A DNA stretch of 64,000 bases from Colwellia sp. 75C3 (lineage in GTDB: Bacteria; Pseudomonadota; Gammaproteobacteria; Enterobacterales; Alteromonadaceae). The stretch spans positions 122,256 through 186,255 of the forward strand of contig NZ_PJAU01000048.1 in assembly GCF_002836255.1 (NCBI RefSeq), written 5' to 3'. A program made the position numbers and the translations under genes. The first letter of the stretch is position 1. Every line of letters starts with the position of its first letter. This document shows positions 45,692-55,011 of this stretch, one piece after another. The notes below the pieces were generated by a model. The model ran no database searches, was not told the DNA's origin, and saw nothing but the letters and a program-made list of their open reading frames with translations.

Positions 45692-46951
45692 TTATTGATT
45701 TATAAGTAATTTTTGTTGCGTTATCGGCCATTGAGACATATCTGAAACAATGAGTTTGTCACCACGCTGAACTCCACTAAGCACCTCAATTTGATTACCC
45801 GAAAGTGTACCAAATTTTATTAAGGTTAGTTGCGCGCTTTGAGTATCGCTGCTTAGTTGGTAGATGTTTTGTTCTTTAAAGTCGTAAACGTTGTTAGGTT
45901 GTTCCACATAAAGGGTATTACTGATTTCTTTAACGTGAATTTTTCCTTCTACCGTTAAGTCTGGACGGGCATTTGCAGGTAATTTACCTGTTAAATCTAA
46001 CTCAATCATGACTCGACCGTCGGTAACTACAGGGTCAATTCTTAGCACTGTCGCCGTTATAGTCTTACCTGAGGTTTGAATAGAGGCTGACATACCTATC
46101 GCTATTTGGTCTGCTTGGTTCTGCTGTACGCGTAATTGTGCGACTAACTTTTTGTCAGAGCCAACCATCGCCAACTGAGTACCGGGTGATAAGCTTTGAC
46201 CAATCTCAACAGGCATTGTTTGCAGTACGCCATCAAGACCAGCACGAACGGTTAGTCGATCAAAACGTTTTTTGATCATAGTAAAGTTGTGTTTGTATTG
46301 GGTAATAAGGTCTTCGCCTATTTTTGTACGCTCAATTTGCATTGCTTTTAAGTGTTCTTGTCTGACTCTTTGAATAGCAACTCTTTGCTTTAATTGACGC
46401 ACAGCTAATTGGCTACGTTTAAAATCAAGTGCGCTAACAATACCTTTATCAATTAATTGTTGCTCAGCTTCTGCTCTTAACTGCGCATTTTCTAATTCAC
46501 TGTTCAATAAGGCTATTTGTGCATCGTGCTCTAAAAGTTCACTCTTATGGGCTATAATTTGCTGGTTAAACTCTGCATTTTGTCGTGCTAACTCTAATCT
46601 TGCATTGATCACTGCTTGTTCAAGTTGCGGATCAGAGAGCGTCATTATGATGCTCTCTTTACTGACTTTAGCGCCAGGATAGAGTGAAATACTTTCGACA
46701 ATAGCTTGAGTTTGACTGGTTAATAAACGTTGATATTTTGCTTTTAAACGACCATAACCGGCGACGTTGACTTTAAAGTCACCTTGTTTTACTTCTCCAA
46801 TGCGCAGAGTCGTCAACTCCAACTGAGGTTCACTGTTAAGTGACGCAGCTCCCCAGAGTAGTAATATTGTTATTAATAAAATGAAGATTACCAATAGGCT
46901 TTTTTTATTAATGCCTTGCGGTTTTTTTTGTAGTGTAGTCGTTAGGTCCAT
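45692..46951 (-). CDS. HlyD/MacA-like periplasmic adaptor
   Basis: 419 residues. One membrane segment (about 20-36), a long coiled-coil hairpin (about 110-215), the lipoyl-like flanks around SISLYPGAKVSKESIIMTL and TVRAGLDGVLQTMPVEIG, and a beta-barrel end. It is the adaptor of the tripartite exporter and the first gene of the operon behind the sigma-54 promoter at 47003-47018. The gap to the ATPase gene is 4 bases. Confidence 0.92.
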   Translation of the reverse strand: MDLTTTLQKKPQGINKKSLLVIFILLITILLLWGAASLNSEPQLELTTLRIGEVKQGDFKVNVAGYGRLKAKYQRLLTSQTQAIVESISLYPGAKVSKESIIMTLSDPQLEQAVINARLELARQNAEFNQQIIAHKSELLEHDAQIALLNSELENAQLRAEAEQQLIDKGIVSALDFKRSQLAVRQLKQRVAIQRVRQEHLKAMQIERTKIGEDLITQYKHNFTMIKKRFDRLTVRAGLDGVLQTMPVEIGQSLSPGTQLAMVGSDKKLVAQLRVQQNQADQIAIGMSASIQTSGKTITATVLRIDPVVTDGRVMIELDLTGKLPANARPDLTVEGKIHVKEISNTLYVEQPNNVYDFKEQNIYQLSSDTQSAQLTLIKFGTLSGNQIEVLSGVQRGDKLIVSDMSQWPITQQKLLINQ

Positions 46952-47002
46952 GCTGTGGCCTTTTCAATAATATTAGAAATAAGTTGTTATGGCGTAGTAA
47001 AT

Positions 47003-47018
47003 AGCTAGAAGCATGCCA
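47003..47018 (-). promoter_or_regulatory. Sigma-54 (-24/-12) promoter of the ABC exporter operon
   Basis: On the minus strand the sequence reads TGGCATG-CTTC-TAGCT. GG and GC are 12 bases apart, as required, and TGGCA matches fully. Expected start near 46993, about 40 bases before ATG 46951. Confidence 0.65.
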
Positions 47019-47067
47019 AAGTGTTAATTGTTGATTTTTATGGGGTTTTACTTTTTGTTGATGTGTT

Positions 47068-47088
47068 GATTTCCCTCAGAAGGGAATC
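47068..47088. promoter_or_regulatory. Inverted repeat, candidate enhancer site of the exporter operon
   Basis: GATTTCCC (47068-47075) and GGGAATC (47082-47088) form an inverted repeat with one extra base, centred about 85 bases upstream of the expected start. That is a usual distance for an NtrC-type activator site. A further GGGAATGAAATTTC block follows at about 47102. Confidence 0.4.
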
Positions 47089-47189
47089 GAGAATTAAAAG
47101 TGGGAATGAAATTTCTGGGTATCAAGGTCTATATTTAAAATGAGCTAAACTTGATAGAATGGTTATCAGAGTAAAGGGGGGTGGTTTGG

Positions 47190-48302
47190 ATGTATAAAAA
47201 ATTAGTGAAATTAGCTTTGTTAGTGCTTTTATTTCAGCCGAATTACAGTCTCGCTAAAAGCTTTAAAGTTGTTTTTTTAAATCCAGGCTTTCCAGAAGAA
47301 AACACTACCGGTAATTTTTGGGTACATGTCACTCAATTTATGGATGCCGCTGCTGCAGATTTAGATATTGAGCTAGTCACTGTATATGCTTATCGCAATC
47401 ATATTTTAATGAAGTCGCTGGTTGAAAAAATAGCAAAACACCAGCCTAAATATGTTGTTTTAGTTAATGAAAAGGGCATAGCGTTAAATATTATTAAGCA
47501 ACTCGCGAGTCGCGATATAGCAAGCTTTATGCTGTTGAATAATTTAAATGATAAAGATTTAGCATTGTTGTCAGTTAAAGAAAAATATTTATTAAAAGGC
47601 AGTGTAATTCCCAATAATTATAACGCAGGAAAAAAGCTACTCAATGGTTTGATTGCACTCTATAGCTCGAAGAATAAATCACAGAAGCATAATGCCAATG
47701 CTGAGCAATTGATCAATGTACTCGCCATGCAAGGTGACTACACTACTCCTGCATCCCTTGATCGAGAGCGAGGGTTATTAGATGTTATAAAAGCTAATAA
47801 AAGCGTACAACTTGTTGATAGCACTGTTGCTAACTGGTCTAAGAAACAAAGCTATGAAAAAGTAAAAGGTATTTTGCAACAAGCTAAGATTGATATCATT
47901 TGGACGGCTAACGATTCGATGGCTTTTGGGGCTAAAAAAGCACTGTTAGCGGCTAATATTGATCATCCAATTATCATCGGTGGTATTAATTGGGATGTAG
48001 ACGATATGCATTACCCGGTGAATTTATCGTTTGGTGGGCATGTAGCGTTAGGTGCAAAGTCTTTAGCTATGCTCAAAGATATTGATAGTAACAGTCTTAC
48101 TATTGATAAAAGGCACCAAGTGATTGACATATTTGAGTCGAGTTTAAGTCCACATTATATTAATTTCACTGATAGATTAAGTCATAAAAAGCTAGATTCT
48201 TATGATTTTTCACGATTTAGTCTGTCATCTTCAATGCCATTAACTTTCACCGTAGAAAATCTGGCTAAAGCCTTCAATCCCCTAACGGTGAATAAAAATT
48301 AA
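47190..48302 (+). CDS. Periplasmic sugar-binding-like protein, orphan
   Basis: 370 residues with a signal peptide (about 1-22) and a type I periplasmic-binding fold: VVFLNPGFPEENTTGNFW, QHKLV... region, LAMQGDYTTPASLDRERGLLD, DIIWTANDSMAFGAKKAL and IGGINWD. No ABC transporter genes are next to it, so it may serve a sensor or chemoreceptor. GTG 47181 is in frame, but ATG 47190 has GGGGGG at the right distance. It is divergent from the ABC exporter operon and shares its control region. Confidence 0.85.
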   Translation: MYKKLVKLALLVLLFQPNYSLAKSFKVVFLNPGFPEENTTGNFWVHVTQFMDAAAADLDIELVTVYAYRNHILMKSLVEKIAKHQPKYVVLVNEKGIALNIIKQLASRDIASFMLLNNLNDKDLALLSVKEKYLLKGSVIPNNYNAGKKLLNGLIALYSSKNKSQKHNANAEQLINVLAMQGDYTTPASLDRERGLLDVIKANKSVQLVDSTVANWSKKQSYEKVKGILQQAKIDIIWTANDSMAFGAKKALLAANIDHPIIIGGINWDVDDMHYPVNLSFGGHVALGAKSLAMLKDIDSNSLTIDKRHQVIDIFESSLSPHYINFTDRLSHKKLDSYDFSRFSLSSSMPLTFTVENLAKAFNPLTVNKN

Positions 48303-48335
48303 CGCTGTCTAAATATTGTTATAGCAATAAATTAG

Positions 48336-48977
48336 CTAATCACAGCTAATTATCTGATTACTCCGTGTTTCATCATAACCATCATTATTGATATCAGTGG
48401 TTGCGTAAAATCTTCCTGACCGTGCTACCACAATAGCCCTCGATTTCTCTTCATGTCCTTTCGGGCAATAGCGTAATGTGCCATTGCTTAAACCAAATAA
48501 ATGGCCAGTTGCCTGATACGTTATTTTGGTTCTATTGGTCGCGTATTTTAGTATATCACCCGAGATTACAGGGCTTTTTGTTGCTATGAGTAGTTCACCT
48601 TCAGCGCTATCAAATTGCTGATTGCCATTGTTATCTATAAATACACTAAGCTGCTCATGCCAATTTACCGAGCATGCACCATTATCTGCTATTGGGCAGA
48701 TAATGACGTTACTTTCGCTATTAATAGAGTGATTTCGTGCGGTGAGTAATAACCGGCCAAGACGCGAAATCTCATTGTCGACCCGTAATCGAACTATAAA
48801 GTCGTTAAAACTAGGCACTGCTATTGTACTGAGTATGGAGGTAATTCCTATACCGACCATTAGTTCAATTAGGGTCATGCCTCGGCATAGCTGTATCTTA
48901 TATTGCTTTTGGGGGTTATCAGAAGTAGAGGTTATCGTCGTTTTTTGGGTGTAGTAATCCGGCTGAGTATGATGCAT
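48336..48977 (-). CDS. FimT/GspH-type pseudopilin
   Basis: 213 residues with the prepilin site RG-MTLIELMVGIGITSILS: PilD would cut after Gly33 and methylate Met34. The leader is 33 residues, longer than usual, and rich in Thr/Gln, so the true start may be internal although no ATG is available. The C-terminal GspH/FimT domain shows TARNHSINSESNVIICP. A minor pilin of type IV pili or a type II secretion system; no other pilin genes are near. Confidence 0.88.
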   Translation of the reverse strand: MHHTQPDYYTQKTTITSTSDNPQKQYKIQLCRGMTLIELMVGIGITSILSTIAVPSFNDFIVRLRVDNEISRLGRLLLTARNHSINSESNVIICPIADNGACSVNWHEQLSVFIDNNGNQQFDSAEGELLIATKSPVISGDILKYATNRTKITYQATGHLFGLSNGTLRYCPKGHEEKSRAIVVARSGRFYATTDINNDGYDETRSNQIISCD

Positions 48978-49067
48978 AAAAAATCCATTTTTATTAACTG
49001 CCCTGTTATTCAGTTATAGATAATAAAAATGGATTTTGCTAAGTATTAACAGCGCTTCAATAGGTGT

Positions 49068-49913
49068 TTAAGCGTAAATAGTTGGTATCGCTTGTCTTTT
49101 ATGCTGAGTTTTTTTATAGATATTTATTATATGTTCGCTAACTGCTGTAGTAACTTGTTTACCTTCTAAGAAGTTATCTAGTTGATCGTAACTAATGCCT
49201 AAGGCATCTTCATCAGTCTTACCGGGTTCAAGCTCTTCTAAATCAGCAGTAGGTGCTTTGTCGACTAAAATACTGGGCGCACCAAGTGCATTAGCAAGTG
49301 ATCGAACTTGTCTTTTTGATAAACCAAAAAGTGGTGCTAAATCGCAAGCGCCATCACCCCATTTAGTGAAGAATCCCGTGATATTTTCTGCGCTATGATC
49401 TGTACCCATCACTAAAGCGCCAATAATTCCAGCAATATGATACTGACTTACCATACGTGTTCGCGCTTTAACATTACCTTTAGAAAAATCAATTTGGCCA
49501 TCACTCGCCGTTAAGATTTGGGCTTTGCTCATTGCTTGTAAAACTTCATGATGAATGCCATCAGCAGCAGCTAATACATTAGTGGTTAAACAGTGACTAG
49601 GTTGAATAAAGTCTAAAGCTTGTTGAGCGTCATCTTCATCTGCTTGAATACCATAAGGCAAACGTACTGCAATAAACTGATATTTAGTACTATGTTCATT
49701 ATCATCCTGTTGCTCATTGAGCTCATTAATAGCAAGTTGAGCTAATCGACCACAAGTTGAAGAGTCAACGCCACCGCTTATGCCCAACACTAAATTGTTT
49801 AGTCCTGATTGCACTAATTGTTTTTTGATAAAGGCAACACGGCGGTTTATTTCAAATTGAACATCAATTTCAGGTAAAACTTTCATTTCGGCAATAATGG
49901 TTTGCTGATCCAT
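49068..49913 (-). CDS. nadE: NH3-dependent NAD+ synthetase
   Basis: 281 residues, matching E. coli NadE (275). It amidates nicotinic acid adenine dinucleotide to NAD+. The ATP-pyrophosphatase loop is GISGGVDSS; later [20 protein letters not shown] and [13 protein letters not shown]. The frame reaches TTG 49928, but ATG 49913 has AGGAAG upstream. Divergent from glnB, as in several gammaproteobacteria. Confidence 0.96.
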   Translation of the reverse strand: MDQQTIIAEMKVLPEIDVQFEINRRVAFIKKQLVQSGLNNLVLGISGGVDSSTCGRLAQLAINELNEQQDDNEHSTKYQFIAVRLPYGIQADEDDAQQALDFIQPSHCLTTNVLAAADGIHHEVLQAMSKAQILTASDGQIDFSKGNVKARTRMVSQYHIAGIIGALVMGTDHSAENITGFFTKWGDGACDLAPLFGLSKRQVRSLANALGAPSILVDKAPTADLEELEPGKTDEDALGISYDQLDNFLEGKQVTTAVSEHIINIYKKTQHKRQAIPTIYA

Positions 49914-50055
49914 GAGACTTCCTAGCAAGGCTTGAGTGAAAAGTAAGGTGTTTTCACTAGTTTAACAAAATTAAAAGCCAATTGGATATTGCTAAATCGC
50001 AATAAACGCGCTGTAATATATTTATTATGCAAATCCATACAACTTTAACTGATGA

Positions 50056-50403
<348 letters not shown>

Positions 50404-50597
50404 TAAACTCTCGCGTTTTTGTACACATACAGCAGCGGCCCAACATTGCTTGAAGTCGTTGTTCATTTATTATTTTAGTTACCTATCTTCATAAATTACT
50501 AATGCTCTATTATCGTCTACTCCCCCTTACTTATTCATCATCTACTTCGCTCTTTTTTTCGATATAAATAAGAGCATAAATGTAGCTAAAGCCACCT

Positions 50598-50624
50598 AAA
50601 AGTGTCGGTTTATTTTACACTTTT
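50598..50624 (+). promoter_or_regulatory. Inverted-repeat operator upstream of PEP-CTERM-like gene 1
   Basis: AAAAGTGT (50598-50605), 11-base spacer beginning CGG, ACACTTTT (50617-50624). The same pattern, spacer length and CGG occur at 58355-58376 before the other PEP-CTERM-like gene. It is 59 bases before a -24/-12 promoter, suiting an enhancer-binding activator. The rest of the 50404-50775 interval shows no gene. Confidence 0.6.
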
Positions 50625-50682
50625 AAGTTTTTGGTTTTTACCTGTGCTGTTAAGTGGTTGATAAGTGGTCTTTATTGTACTT

Positions 50683-50698
50683 TGGTGCAGTTTATGCA
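50683..50698 (+). promoter_or_regulatory. Sigma-54 promoter of PEP-CTERM-like gene 1
   Basis: TGGTGCA-GTTT-ATGCA: GG and GC 12 bases apart. Expected start about 50708, some 68 bases before ATG 50776. Confidence 0.55.
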
Positions 50699-50775
50699 GC
50701 TTTTTTAATAACGAATTTTTTATGTTGAATAAATCAAAGCAGTTTAATGGTTGTTCAATTACACGAGGAAACGTT

Positions 50776-51885
50776 ATGAAATATTTAAATCAACTAAAAA
50801 CAGTCTTAGTGCTATTAATCTATAGTGCTACAGCTACTGCGGGTTATGTCTGTGATGAATGGGATGATCTTAGCACTGTTACTCTTACTTCCATGGCCTT
50901 AGTGACAGCCCCTACTGAAGTTATAGATTTAACGTCATTTAGTGGAGCGGCTACTGGTTACGGTGATGACGGACGTGAGGCTACTGAGTGTGCTGGTTTT
51001 TTTGATGGCAATGATATGAAAACCCCAGATGACCATAATATAGGTGAATGGGGAGATGGTTTTTTTAATGGTGAACTTCAAAATGCAAAAATCAGTCCTA
51101 GTAATACAGATATTTTGTTGAATCCAGATAACATGTTATTTGACCCTTTATATTTAGATGGTATCCCAAACGTATCAGATAATATAGATGACCTAGGTGA
51201 TGGCTTTAATGATGACCTTGTTTTTATTGGCCCTGATGATATACAAGACATAGGTGGTGATGGCATCTTCGATAAAGATGGCGAAGTCATTGAGAGTACT
51301 GGCCAAGATGATCCTGGTTGGGTTTTTTTAGGGCGTACAAATGATGCGGGTAATGATTTTGATTATGCTGATACCGGCATAGGTTTATTTGATGAAAATG
51401 ATAATTCTCTGCAATTGAATATTGGAGAGCTTATCACAATTGATTTTGGTTGCGATGTTAATAATGATACGACTACAGATGTTAACATCATCAATAATGA
51501 TGGTTGTAATCAATGGTCGTTGTCGCCTATTGCATCAATAGCAGAAGACTTAGACCCTTTATTTGGCGATGGATTCTTTGATCATTTAGCTTTTGTTATT
51601 AAAGCGGGCGATGAATTTATAATTTACGACTTTAATTTTAATATAATAAAGGCTGAAATAGAGGGCATCACAGGATTAGATGTTGATTTAGAGGTACCTT
51701 ATAATTTAGCTGGTACTTTTAATTGGCTCGGCACACATGCTATTTCTCATATATCAGTTTATGCACATGATCCTATTCTTGAGGATGGTCCTACTGTCAT
51801 TTCTGAACCAAGAGCTAGCTTATTATTGCTGTTTGGTGTGATTCTGATATTACTGCGGTTGAAAAGCACTCGTGTAGCTTTATAG
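50776..51885 (+). CDS. PEP-CTERM-like exported protein, Asp/Gly-rich
   Basis: 369 residues. The signal peptide is at 1-23 (KYLNQLKTVLVLLIYSATATAG). The mature part is acidic and Gly/Asn-rich (GDGFFNGEL, DDLGDGFNDDL) and not recognised. The C-terminus reads SEPRASLLLLFGVILILLRL then KS: a variant of the PEP-CTERM tripartite tail (xEP, membrane helix, basic end) handled by exosortase. The frame extends upstream to 50665, but ATG 50776 is preceded by GAGGAAACG and gives the signal peptide. No exosortase is in the window. Regulation: operator and sigma-54 promoter upstream. Confidence 0.82.
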   Translation: MKYLNQLKTVLVLLIYSATATAGYVCDEWDDLSTVTLTSMALVTAPTEVIDLTSFSGAATGYGDDGREATECAGFFDGNDMKTPDDHNIGEWGDGFFNGELQNAKISPSNTDILLNPDNMLFDPLYLDGIPNVSDNIDDLGDGFNDDLVFIGPDDIQDIGGDGIFDKDGEVIESTGQDDPGWVFLGRTNDAGNDFDYADTGIGLFDENDNSLQLNIGELITIDFGCDVNNDTTTDVNIINNDGCNQWSLSPIASIAEDLDPLFGDGFFDHLAFVIKAGDEFIIYDFNFNIIKAEIEGITGLDVDLEVPYNLAGTFNWLGTHAISHISVYAHDPILEDGPTVISEPRASLLLLFGVILILLRLKSTRVAL

Positions 51886-51994
51886 CCAATATAAGCACTA
51901 TTTTATTATTGAAAACCATATCACTTGTAAGTATAAATAGTTGTAAAAATAGCTGACAGTTAAGTTTGATAGTACTGTATTAGCGTACAGACAT

Positions 51995-52030
51995 AAAAAG
52001 CTAAATTACCGAGGTGATTTAGCTTTTTTA
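51995..52030. terminator. Bidirectional terminator between gene 50776 and bamD
   Basis: AAAAAGCTAAAT / ATTTAGCTTTTT, loop of 10 bases. Confidence 0.92.
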
Positions 52031-52072
52031 ATTAAAATCAGTGCACTGAGAACCGATTTTTATAAATGAAAA

Positions 52073-52831
52073 TTAGTTAACTAATTTATTGTTTGGGTAG
52101 TTAGCCGCAAGTACCTGCATTGCATTTTTCTGTAAATCTTTTAGTCCTAACTTATCGTAACACTCAATCATTATCTCAAGTGCTTGTTCAATCTCAGGGC
52201 TAGGCGCGAAATATTCAACAACATAACGTCCACGGTTTGCCGCTGAAGCATAAGCTTCACGTTTAATATAATATTTAGCGACTGCTATTTCATATTGTGC
52301 AAGACGAGACTTAATTGAAATCATTCGCTTACGTGAATCCGCAGCATATTTACTGTCTGGGAATTCAGTTATTATGCGCTTAAAATCATTGAAAGCACTA
52401 CGTGAAGCTTCTGGATCTCGATCGGTACGGTCAATGCCGGCCATATCTTGAAACAAGTTTTCTTCGGTAGATATATTGATAAGTGCACGCATGTAATAAA
52501 CATAATCAATATTTGAGTTATTCGGATTTAGACGTAAAAACCTATCAGTTAAGGCTATACCTTGCGCCGCATTACCGCTTTTATAGTAAGCATAAATTAA
52601 ATCAAGCTGAACTTGGTGAGATATAGGACCGAATGGAAAGCGTGAATCAATAGCTCCCAATATTTGAATAGCTTTTTGATACAAGCCATTATCAAGTGCG
52701 GACCTAGCATCAACAAACAAAGATTGTGCTGATTTATCAGGAACTTTCTCTATGTCATCTTCAGAGGATGAACAACCCGTTAGCGCTAATGCTGCTACGG
52801 TTAAAATAATTTTTACTGTCAATTTTGCCAT
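52073..52831 (-). CDS. bamD: Outer-membrane assembly lipoprotein BamD
   Basis: 252 residues. Lipobox ALTGCSSS (Cys20), then five TPR-like repeats (LFVDARSALDNGLYQKAIQI; PFGPISHQVQLDLIYAYYKS; PDSKYAADSRKRM). Length fits BamD (about 245). It is the essential partner of BamA. Divergent from rluD, an arrangement widely conserved in gammaproteobacteria. Confidence 0.96.
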   Translation of the reverse strand: MAKLTVKIILTVAALALTGCSSSEDDIEKVPDKSAQSLFVDARSALDNGLYQKAIQILGAIDSRFPFGPISHQVQLDLIYAYYKSGNAAQGIALTDRFLRLNPNNSNIDYVYYMRALINISTEENLFQDMAGIDRTDRDPEASRSAFNDFKRIITEFPDSKYAADSRKRMISIKSRLAQYEIAVAKYYIKREAYASAANRGRYVVEYFAPSPEIEQALEIMIECYDKLGLKDLQKNAMQVLAANYPNNKLVN

Positions 52832-53004
52832 GAAATTTATTATCGCTACTTTGTTTTAATTAAAATAAATATCAAACCACCACGTAAACGGGTAAAATGT
52901 TTCTATATTTAAGAATATGCATTCTACCCTAGCAATCTTACCTTGCACAGTGCAAATGTAATTTGATTATTTCGCTAGGTTTAAACCAGTTAAAAGAGAA
53001 TTTA

Positions 53005-53982
53005 ATGTCAGAAATCATTCAACATAAAGATATAGTGCCTGAGTCATGTTTAGGTAAACGGTTTGACCAGACAATAGCGATAATGTTTCCTGATTATTCA
53101 CGATCACGGTTAAAAGATTGGATCGTAGCCGGACAAGTCAGAGTAGATGGAAAAGTTTTAATCATTCCTCGTGAGAAAATGTATGGCGGCGAAGAGATTG
53201 AAATCAATGCAACCGTTGAAGCAGAAATACGTTTTGAAGCACAAAATATCCCGTTAAATATTGTTTATGAAGATGAATATATTTTAGTGATAAATAAACC
53301 GGTAGGTTTAGTTGTTCATCCTGGTGCTGGTAATCCAGATGGAACTTTGCTCAATGCTTTGTTACATCACTACCCGCAACTCGCTGTAGTGCCTCGTGCA
53401 GGTATTGTTCATCGTCTTGATAAAGATACTACGGGATTGATGGTAGTAGCAAAAACTATTCCAGCGCAAACTAACTTGGTTGAAGCTTTACAGTTACGTG
53501 AGATCACGCGTGAATATGAAGCGGTAGCAAACGGTGTAATGACTGCTGGCGGTTTAGTTGATGAGCCTATTGGTCGTCATTCTACTAAACGTACGCAAAT
53601 GGCGGTTTCTTTTATTGGCCGACCTTCAGTAACACATTACCGAGTGATGGAAAAATATCGTTTACATACACGTTTACGCTTACGTTTAGAGACAGGTAGA
53701 ACACACCAAATTCGTGTTCATATGTCTCATATAACGCATCCATTAGTAGGTGACCCTGTTTATGGCGGCCGTCCTCGTCCACCAAAAAACTCAACCGAAG
53801 CGTTATTATTGAAGTTACGTGGCTTTAAACGCCAAGCGTTGCACGCAGCAATGTTATCTTTGTTTCATCCTATAACGGGAGAAGAAATGACTTGGCATGC
53901 AGAATTACCTGAAGATTTTGTTGAGCTAATTGAATTGCTTCAAGAAGATACCAAGCTTAATGCCGAAGACGAATATTTATAA
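53005..53982 (+). CDS. rluD: 23S rRNA pseudouridine synthase RluD
   Basis: 325 residues, as E. coli RluD (326). S4-like domain (about 15-75), then the catalytic GIVHRLDKDTTGLMV with the active Asp. Modifies U1911, U1915 and U1917 in helix 69. ATG 53005 is chosen over an in-frame upstream codon at 52963: AAAGAGAA lies before it. It overlaps pgeF by 23 bases. Confidence 0.96.
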   Translation: MSEIIQHKDIVPESCLGKRFDQTIAIMFPDYSRSRLKDWIVAGQVRVDGKVLIIPREKMYGGEEIEINATVEAEIRFEAQNIPLNIVYEDEYILVINKPVGLVVHPGAGNPDGTLLNALLHHYPQLAVVPRAGIVHRLDKDTTGLMVVAKTIPAQTNLVEALQLREITREYEAVANGVMTAGGLVDEPIGRHSTKRTQMAVSFIGRPSVTHYRVMEKYRLHTRLRLRLETGRTHQIRVHMSHITHPLVGDPVYGGRPRPPKNSTEALLLKLRGFKRQALHAAMLSLFHPITGEEMTWHAELPEDFVELIELLQEDTKLNAEDEYL

Positions 53983-54874
53983 TAATACCTTGGCTAATTT
54001 TACCAACGCTACTTTTGAGTTGGTAAAATGGCCACTTTATCCATCACATTCGCTCGATGATAAAGTCCTCGCTCTACAAACAACACGTTTTGCTCTTCAA
54101 CAAGTACAACTATTTCCCCTAAATGCTCAAAAACCAGCTATTTCATCACTTGACGTTGAAAAGTTAAACAGTGAAAAATCCCCTTTTAATCATTTTAATT
54201 TAGGTTTACATGTCGGCGATAACGCTGATCACGTTATTTATAATCGAAACGAGCTAAAACACTTTATTCGCCAACAGTTAGCAACGGCTTCATCTATTTC
54301 AGCTAAAAAAATAACTGAAGAAGTAAATATTCAGTGGCTAGAACAGGTTCACGGTAATGCGGTCGTGACAGTTACTGATGTAGATGAACAAGCTATAATT
54401 GCTGATGCTAGTATCACACAGCATAAAAATATTGCTTTAGCAATAATGACAGCCGACTGCTTACCGATATTACTAAGTCATAAATCTGGCGATGAGATTG
54501 CTGCAATACATGGTGGTTGGCGACCGTTAGTGGCAAATATTATCGCTAGAACAATAGATAATATGCACAGTAAACCTGCTGATATTGTTGCCTGGCTTGG
54601 TCCGTGTATTGGTAAAGCGGCTTTTGAAGTGGGGGAGGAGGTTAAAGAAGCATTTACTCAACTTGACTTGGCTTTTAATAATGCTTTTTTAAAGCAAGAA
54701 AATGGCAAGTACCTAGCCGATTTACATCAAATAGCTAGACGACAACTAGAGTCTTTAGGTGTTACTGTCATTGCTAATCTTGAAGAATGTACTTACCAAG
54801 AAACTGATAAATATTATTCGTATCGAAAAGAGCAAATAACGGGACGTATGGCGAGTGTTATCTGTAGACGTTAA
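53960..54874 (+). CDS. pgeF: Peptidoglycan editing factor PgeF / YfiH (laccase-domain)
   Basis: 304 residues, longer than usual (243), because of an N-terminal part with an extra 40-60 residues. Conserved zinc ligands: QVHGNAVV, MTADCLPILL, AIHGGWRPLV and LGPCIGKAAFEVG. YfiH acts on nucleosides or corrects UDP-MurNAc-L-Ser in E. coli. ATG 53960 lies within rluD; the order bamD-rluD-pgeF-clpB is the classic one. Confidence 0.95.
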   Translation: MPKTNIYNNTLANFTNATFELVKWPLYPSHSLDDKVLALQTTRFALQQVQLFPLNAQKPAISSLDVEKLNSEKSPFNHFNLGLHVGDNADHVIYNRNELKHFIRQQLATASSISAKKITEEVNIQWLEQVHGNAVVTVTDVDEQAIIADASITQHKNIALAIMTADCLPILLSHKSGDEIAAIHGGWRPLVANIIARTIDNMHSKPADIVAWLGPCIGKAAFEVGEEVKEAFTQLDLAFNNAFLKQENGKYLADLHQIARRQLESLGVTVIANLEECTYQETDKYYSYRKEQITGRMASVICRR

Positions 54875-54946
54875 TGCTTTAGTTATCTAATTAGCGTATT
54901 AACGCATCCGTTGTTGTTTTATATCAATCATATCTTATAAATTTCA

Positions 54947-54971
54947 TTGAAAAATAATCTTTTAGCCTTAT
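54947..54971 (+). promoter_or_regulatory. Sigma-32-like heat-shock promoter of clpB
   Basis: TTGAAA (54947-54952), 13-base spacer, CCTTAT (54966-54971) compared with CCCCAT. Expected start near 54979, 33 bases before ATG. Fits a chaperone gene. Confidence 0.6.
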
Positions 54972-55011
54972 AACTTAAGTATGTGCTACAAGAAAAATTA
55001 AGAGATATAAA

